Assembly (NCBI GenBank): GCA_013820865.1 | Contig: JACDHU010000065.1 | Coordinates: forward strand, 1-8,402 | Reading direction: 5' to 3' | Origin: Chloroflexota bacterium | Lineage (GTDB): Bacteria > Chloroflexota > Limnocylindria > QHBO01 | DNA: 8,402 bases | Shown: piece after piece, positions 5,815 to 8,402 of the stretch | Layout of the letters: each line of letters opens with the position of its first letter | How positions within the stretch are numbered: position 1 is the stretch's first letter | The notes under the pieces: model-generated | What the model was told of the DNA's origin: nothing | The model's database searches: none | The model's input: the letters and a program-made list of their open reading frames with translations, nothing else | Program-made: the position numbers and the translations under genes

Positions 5815-7113
5815 TTAATTGACCGCTAGGGCCTCGCTCGTGAGTTCGTACGCGCCGCGGTGGTCCCCGGCGTCGGCGCGCAGGTCTGCCCATTCACGGA
5901 GGACCTCGCGCAATCGCTGCGGAACGCGGCTCGACCGCGCGATACCGGCGGCGTCCCCGAAGCGTGCTTCCGCCTCGTCCGCGCGCCCCGCGCGCCGCAG
6001 CGCGCGCGCCTCGGTCAGGATGGACGCCAGCCGCGCTGGCTCGTTGCCCGATGCCTCCGCATAGCGATGCGCATCGCCGGATAGGCGCAGCGCCTCCTCG
6101 GTTTCTCCGAACGCGAGGGCAATCTGGGCTTCCGTATCGATCACGAGCGACAGCCAACGCGCATCGCCCGTCTCTTCGATGTGGGTACGAGCACCCCGCG
6201 CCAGCTCCCGAGCGCGGTCGGTCTGTCCGGTCGCGAGATACGCCAGCGCGAGATCGTTCTCGATGCGGGCCGACTCGAACACGGCACCAGCCGCGCGGTA
6301 AAGCGCCATTCCCTGCGTCCCGGCGCGGATGGCCGCCTCGAAATCCCCAATCTCGCGATATCCGACCGCGAGATTGAACAGAAACGCTGCCCGCCGCCGA
6401 TCGTCCAGATCAGCCGCCAGGCCGCGTGCTTCCTCGAGGTACGACAGGGCACGTGTCGCCTGGCCGGTATGTGACTCGACCGCGGCCAGCGATGTGAGGA
6501 GTCGCATCTCGAAGTCGGGCTCAACCTGGAGGCCGGCACGAACCTGTTCGAGCAGCGCGATGAGCAGGCTGCGCGCATCGGGCTCATTGTCCGCTTGATA
6601 CAGGCCATACGCCAGCCAATACCGCGCCAGCGCGGCGTCCGCGTCGCGTCCCTGGGCCGCGTACAGGCGTCCGGCCTCGGATGCGGCGGCGATTGCGTCC
6701 TTGCCGCGATCGAGACGAGCCATGGCCTCCGCCATGCCGCGCAGGAGGCCCGCGCGGAGGCTGTCATCCGGGCCGTCATCGAGCAGCGCGCGATAGCCGT
6801 CTACGGCCGCCAGCCAGTCTCCGGACGCGAGGCGCATGTCAACTTCAAGTCGCGTCCACGTCGGGTGCGCTTCGTCGATGAAGTGGCTGGCCGGCAGGCC
6901 AAGCCGTTCGCACAGAAAGTTCAGCGCGACCATCGACGGACGAGCGATCCCGGTCTCGAGTGCGCTGACGTATGCCTTTGTATAGCGCTCCCCGGCGAGC
7001 TGCTGCTGCGTGAGTCCTGACCGGTGTCGCGCCTCGCGAATTCGGTGGCCGATACGGCGGGCGAGCTCCCGATCCTTTTCGGTGGCTCGAGCGCTCGTTC
7101 TGGTACGTGGCAT
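5815..7113 (-). CDS. XRE-family HTH regulator with C-terminal TPR repeats
   Basis: This is a 432-residue putative transcriptional regulator. An N-terminal XRE/Cro helix-turn-helix spans about 17-78 (RIREARHRSGLTQQQLAG, then YTKAYVSALETGIARPS, the recognition part). The rest, about 85-425, is all-helical and built from degenerate tetratricopeptide repeats: AIAAASEAGRLYAAQGRDAD, RALSYLEEARGLAADL and AIRAGTQGMALYRAAG show the alternating small and aromatic pattern. XRE plus TPR is the layout of the RNPP regulators (Rap, NprR, PlcR, PrgX), whose TPR domain binds a secreted oligopeptide. Many other XRE-TPR proteins have no known ligand. ATG 7113 is supported by a TAGACT box 6 bases upstream. A 41-codon secreted-peptide gene lies divergently 178 bases away, a candidate ligand gene. 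Ends at TAA, near a hairpin-rich spacer. Confidence 0.85.
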   Translation of the reverse strand: MPRTRTSARATEKDRELARRIGHRIREARHRSGLTQQQLAGERYTKAYVSALETGIARPSMVALNFLCERLGLPASHFIDEAHPTWTRLEVDMRLASGDWLAAVDGYRALLDDGPDDSLRAGLLRGMAEAMARLDRGKDAIAAASEAGRLYAAQGRDADAALARYWLAYGLYQADNEPDARSLLIALLEQVRAGLQVEPDFEMRLLTSLAAVESHTGQATRALSYLEEARGLAADLDDRRRAAFLFNLAVGYREIGDFEAAIRAGTQGMALYRAAGAVFESARIENDLALAYLATGQTDRARELARGARTHIEETGDARWLSLVIDTEAQIALAFGETEEALRLSGDAHRYAEASGNEPARLASILTEARALRRAGRADEAEARFGDAAGIARSSRVPQRLREVLREWADLRADAGDHRGAYELTSEALAVN

Positions 7114-7125
7114 GGCGGCAGTCTA
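7114..7125 (-). promoter_or_regulatory. Leaderless-type -10 box for the XRE-TPR regulator
   Basis: On the minus strand TAGACT (7125 to 7120) is followed by 6 bases (gccgcc) and the ATG at 7113. There is no room for a ribosome-binding site. No convincing -35 is seen. Confidence 0.5.
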
Positions 7126-7243
7126 CACCCCATGGCAAGCGTCACTTGACCGCCGTTCCGCCGATGGTACTGCCCGCGGCGCGCCTGTCGGGACGGATGG
7201 GGCATTGTTGAATGGTTGTCCCCCCGCGACGGTGTATCGAAAG

Positions 7244-7269
7244 CGACCGCACAGCCTCACCCGCGGTCG
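7244..7269. repeat. Inverted repeat upstream of the small-peptide gene
   Basis: CGACCGC (7244-7250) and GCGGTCG (7263-7269) form a 7-bp perfect inverted repeat with a 12-base loop, ending 9 bases before the GAGGA ribosome-binding site. It could be an operator or an RNA hairpin in the leader. TATCGA at 7235-7240, just upstream, is a possible -10. Confidence 0.35.
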
Positions 7270-7277
7270 TGCCGTAC

Positions 7278-7282
7278 GAGGA
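7278..7282 (+). promoter_or_regulatory. Ribosome-binding site of the small-peptide gene
   Basis: GAGGA lies 9 bases before the ATG at 7292. It is the only clear Shine-Dalgarno sequence I see before a start in the window, and it is the main support for the short gene that follows. Confidence 0.5.
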
Positions 7283-7291
7283 ACACCACCG

Positions 7292-7417
7292 ATGCGAACT
7301 CACCGAATCTTCCGATCCCTCATGGTCGCTGGCACCGCCGCCGCGCTGAGCGTTCTCAGCATCGTCTCGGTCGTCGCCGCGGCATCAGGCGGAGCCGACT
7401 TCCCCCGTCTGCGTTAG
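7292..7417 (+). CDS. Small secreted peptide (41 aa), possible signal peptide precursor
   Basis: This short open frame encodes 41 residues with the complete layout of an exported peptide. It has a basic start (MRTHRIFRS), a hydrophobic core at about residues 10-28 and a signal-peptidase I type site AAA|S after residue 31. Cleavage there would release SGGADFPRLR, ten residues. A GAGGA ribosome-binding site lies 9 bases upstream of ATG 7292. It is transcribed away from the XRE-TPR regulator, as expected for a peptide ligand gene of an RNPP-like pair. Two cautions apply. The stretch could be only the signal peptide of a larger decayed gene. A five-C run near the end (7402-7406) is also a potential indel site; removing one C would extend the frame by about 22 codons to near 7481. 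No known family is recognised. Confidence 0.5.
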   Translation: MRTHRIFRSLMVAGTAAALSVLSIVSVVAAASGGADFPRLR

Positions 7418-7477
7418 AACGGACGGCCTGACCAGCCGCGCCGGGCCGCGATTCGCCTGTCCCCCGATCGCCTCTCC

Positions 7478-8062
7478 CTAGTGCCCTTGCTGGTAGTAGG
7501 GATTGGCGCCTGCCTCGTGATCGGTGACATCCACGATGGCCGAAATGGAAGGTACCGCCGCTCGGATAGCCGTCTCGACGCCCTGCTTAAGCGTCAGGCT
7601 GACCGCTGAGCATCCCTGGCACCCTCCGCCAAAGCGCATGAACGCCGTCCCGTCCTTCACATCAACGAGCGTGACCGTGCCCCCGTGGGTGCCCACGCCG
7701 GGATTGATCTGTTGGTCGAGGACGTCTTGGACGGCCCGCGCCACCGGGTCCTGCCAGCCCTCGTTCGGATTTTCAATGCGCAGGCCGCCGCCGGTGACGG
7801 CGCCATCTAGTGCGATCACGGCCCCTGCGAGGTCCGCCGCGCTGGTCGGGTCCACCACAACGGTGAGGCCACTCGCATCGATTGACAGGTCATCGGAGTT
7901 GCGCTCGCCCGGATCCTCGAGCGCGATCTCGTAGCGGAAACTGCGGCCCTCCTTGGCGAGCACGCGGACGCGCAGAACGGCGTCGGGGAACTCGTTGAAG
8001 TTCCGGACACCGTCGATCTTCTCGCGGGCCTCAGGGGTCAGGGTCAGAAGCGAATCAATCAT
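7478..8062 (-). CDS. nfuA: NfuA-type iron-sulfur cluster carrier protein
   Basis: This 194-residue protein has the two-domain layout of NfuA. The N-terminal A-type (IscA/HesB-like) domain spans about 5-100 (LTPEAREKI at 9-17, then LTVVVDPTSAADLAGAVIALD) and lacks the cluster-binding cysteines, as in the degenerate domain of E. coli NfuA. The C-terminal NifU-like domain (about 108-182) carries THGGTVTLVDV and the Cys-x-x-Cys motif GGGCQGCSAV (Cys148, Cys151), which holds a cluster between two subunits for delivery to apo-proteins. Its length is close to the 191 residues of the E. coli protein. ATG 8062 is preferred because TACCAT lies exactly 7 bases upstream; ATG 8071 (MAVMID) is the alternative and has no such box. 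It follows the LigD-type gene by 37 bases on the same strand, but a functional link is not evident. Confidence 0.88.
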   Translation of the reverse strand: MIDSLLTLTPEAREKIDGVRNFNEFPDAVLRVRVLAKEGRSFRYEIALEDPGERNSDDLSIDASGLTVVVDPTSAADLAGAVIALDGAVTGGGLRIENPNEGWQDPVARAVQDVLDQQINPGVGTHGGTVTLVDVKDGTAFMRFGGGCQGCSAVSLTLKQGVETAIRAAVPSISAIVDVTDHEAGANPYYQQGH

Positions 8063-8075
8063 CACCGCCATGGTA
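8063..8075 (-). promoter_or_regulatory. Leaderless-type -10 box for nfuA
   Basis: On the minus strand TACCAT (8075 to 8070) is followed by 7 bases (ggcggtg) and the ATG at 8062. If used, it makes the upstream ATG at 8071 untranslated because that codon lies inside the box itself. Confidence 0.4.
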
Positions 8076-8099
8076 GTCCACTGACCCTCATTCCGCCCA

Positions 8100-8402
8100 C
8101 TAGCCCAGGGTCGGAAGCTCCTGCGCATCGGTCAAGACCTGGGCGAACGGGTCCCCGGCCTGGGCGACGCGCTCAGCAACGTCCCGGATCGTCCAGCTGT
8201 CGGGTCGCAGGTCAGGGTCTTCGAGCTCGTCCCAGCTGATCGGCATGCTGACCGGGGCGCCGGGTGACGGTCGCGGGCTGTACGGCGCGACCAGGGTCTT
8301 GTTGATGGCGTTCTGGGTGAAGTCGAGGCGAGCCTTTCCCTTTCGCGCGCGCTTGGCCCACTCCCAGCTCACCAGATCGGGAACGGTCGCTCCGATGGCG
8401 CG
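8100..8402 (-). CDS. ligD: LigD-type DNA polymerase/primase domain protein, C-terminal part (partial)
   Basis: One hundred codons plus the stop are visible; the gene continues past the right edge. The sequence ARLDFTQNAINKTLVAPYSP, then GAPVSMPISWDELE, corresponds to the end of the LigD polymerase (archaeo-eukaryotic primase-like) domain. The usual pattern there is (V/I)DxxQN, then K-T-(T/L)-VAPYS-(L/P)R and VSxP(L/I)xWDE. This domain fills gaps and adds nucleotides at double-strand breaks in Ku-dependent end joining. The protein ends about 35 residues after the WDE motif, so the polymerase domain is at the C-terminus: either a stand-alone polymerase or a LigD with this domain last. The upstream domains that would decide this (ligase, phosphoesterase) are outside the window. 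An internal GTG at 8372 is not the likely start, because the preceding codons (RAIGATVPDL) also look like the family. Confidence 0.82.
   Translation of the reverse strand, partial: RAIGATVPDLVSWEWAKRARKGKARLDFTQNAINKTLVAPYSPRPSPGAPVSMPISWDELEDPDLRPDSWTIRDVAERVAQAGDPFAQVLTDAQELPTLG

Noticed and set aside
7418..7477. Possible small RNA or terminator between the peptide gene and nfuA
   Set aside because: Only short GC-rich 3-4 bp pairings are visible and there is no T-run. I see no feature I can support.
1..8402. CRISPR arrays, insertion sequences, integrase or toxin-antitoxin genes
   Set aside because: I looked for spaced direct repeats, transposase or integrase motifs and paired small toxin/antitoxin frames and saw none. 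The only mobile-element-like trace is the truncated nuclease stub, which has no flanking repeats.

Overview
This is a gene-dense, high-GC bacterial window with about a dozen mostly single genes on both strands. DUF3090, WYL and DUF4112 proteins, a LigD-type polymerase domain and leaderless-looking start regions together suggest a Chloroflexota member (for example a Limnocylindria-like soil or water lineage) or a related high-GC phylum. That placement is inference: no rRNA or tRNA marker is present.

Layout. Bases 1-298 hold the 3' part of a VanY-type D,D-carboxypeptidase gene whose frame is broken twice by indels that cancel out. Next come an alpha/beta hydrolase of the TEX30-like type (317-832) and a WYL-domain transcriptional regulator (879-1847). 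The regulator overlaps a convergent DUF4112 membrane protein (1844-2329) by 4 bases. A divergent four-helix membrane protein (2447-2929) and an SH3-like lipoprotein (2968-3780) follow. A 39-codon stub (3825-3944) that looks like the N-terminus of a TM0106-type RecB-like nuclease runs into the 3' end of a CDKN3-like dual-specificity phosphatase (3899-4495, minus). The phosphatase is fused in operon, with zero gap, to a DUF3090 gene (4496-5023, minus). Divergent from DUF3090 is a single-pass membrane protein (5107-5697). Its end converges, across a hairpin-rich spacer, on an XRE-TPR regulator (5815-7113, minus).

The gap upstream of the XRE-TPR regulator carries a divergent 41-codon gene for a small secreted peptide (7292-7417). 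The window ends with an NfuA-type Fe-S protein (7478-8062, minus) and the 3' part of a LigD-type polymerase/primase gene (8100-8402, minus, running off the edge).

Functional threads. Five or six genes share one start architecture: a TAnnnT hexamer lying 6-9 nt (most often exactly 7) before the start codon. This implies leaderless transcripts and helps choose starts. The XRE-TPR regulator beside a short secreted-peptide gene resembles RNPP-type peptide signalling (PlcR/PapR, NprR/NprX) and is the best candidate here for an undescribed system. DUF3090 joined to a phosphatase recalls the actinobacterial DUF3090/histidine-phosphatase neighbourhood, with a different phosphatase fold.
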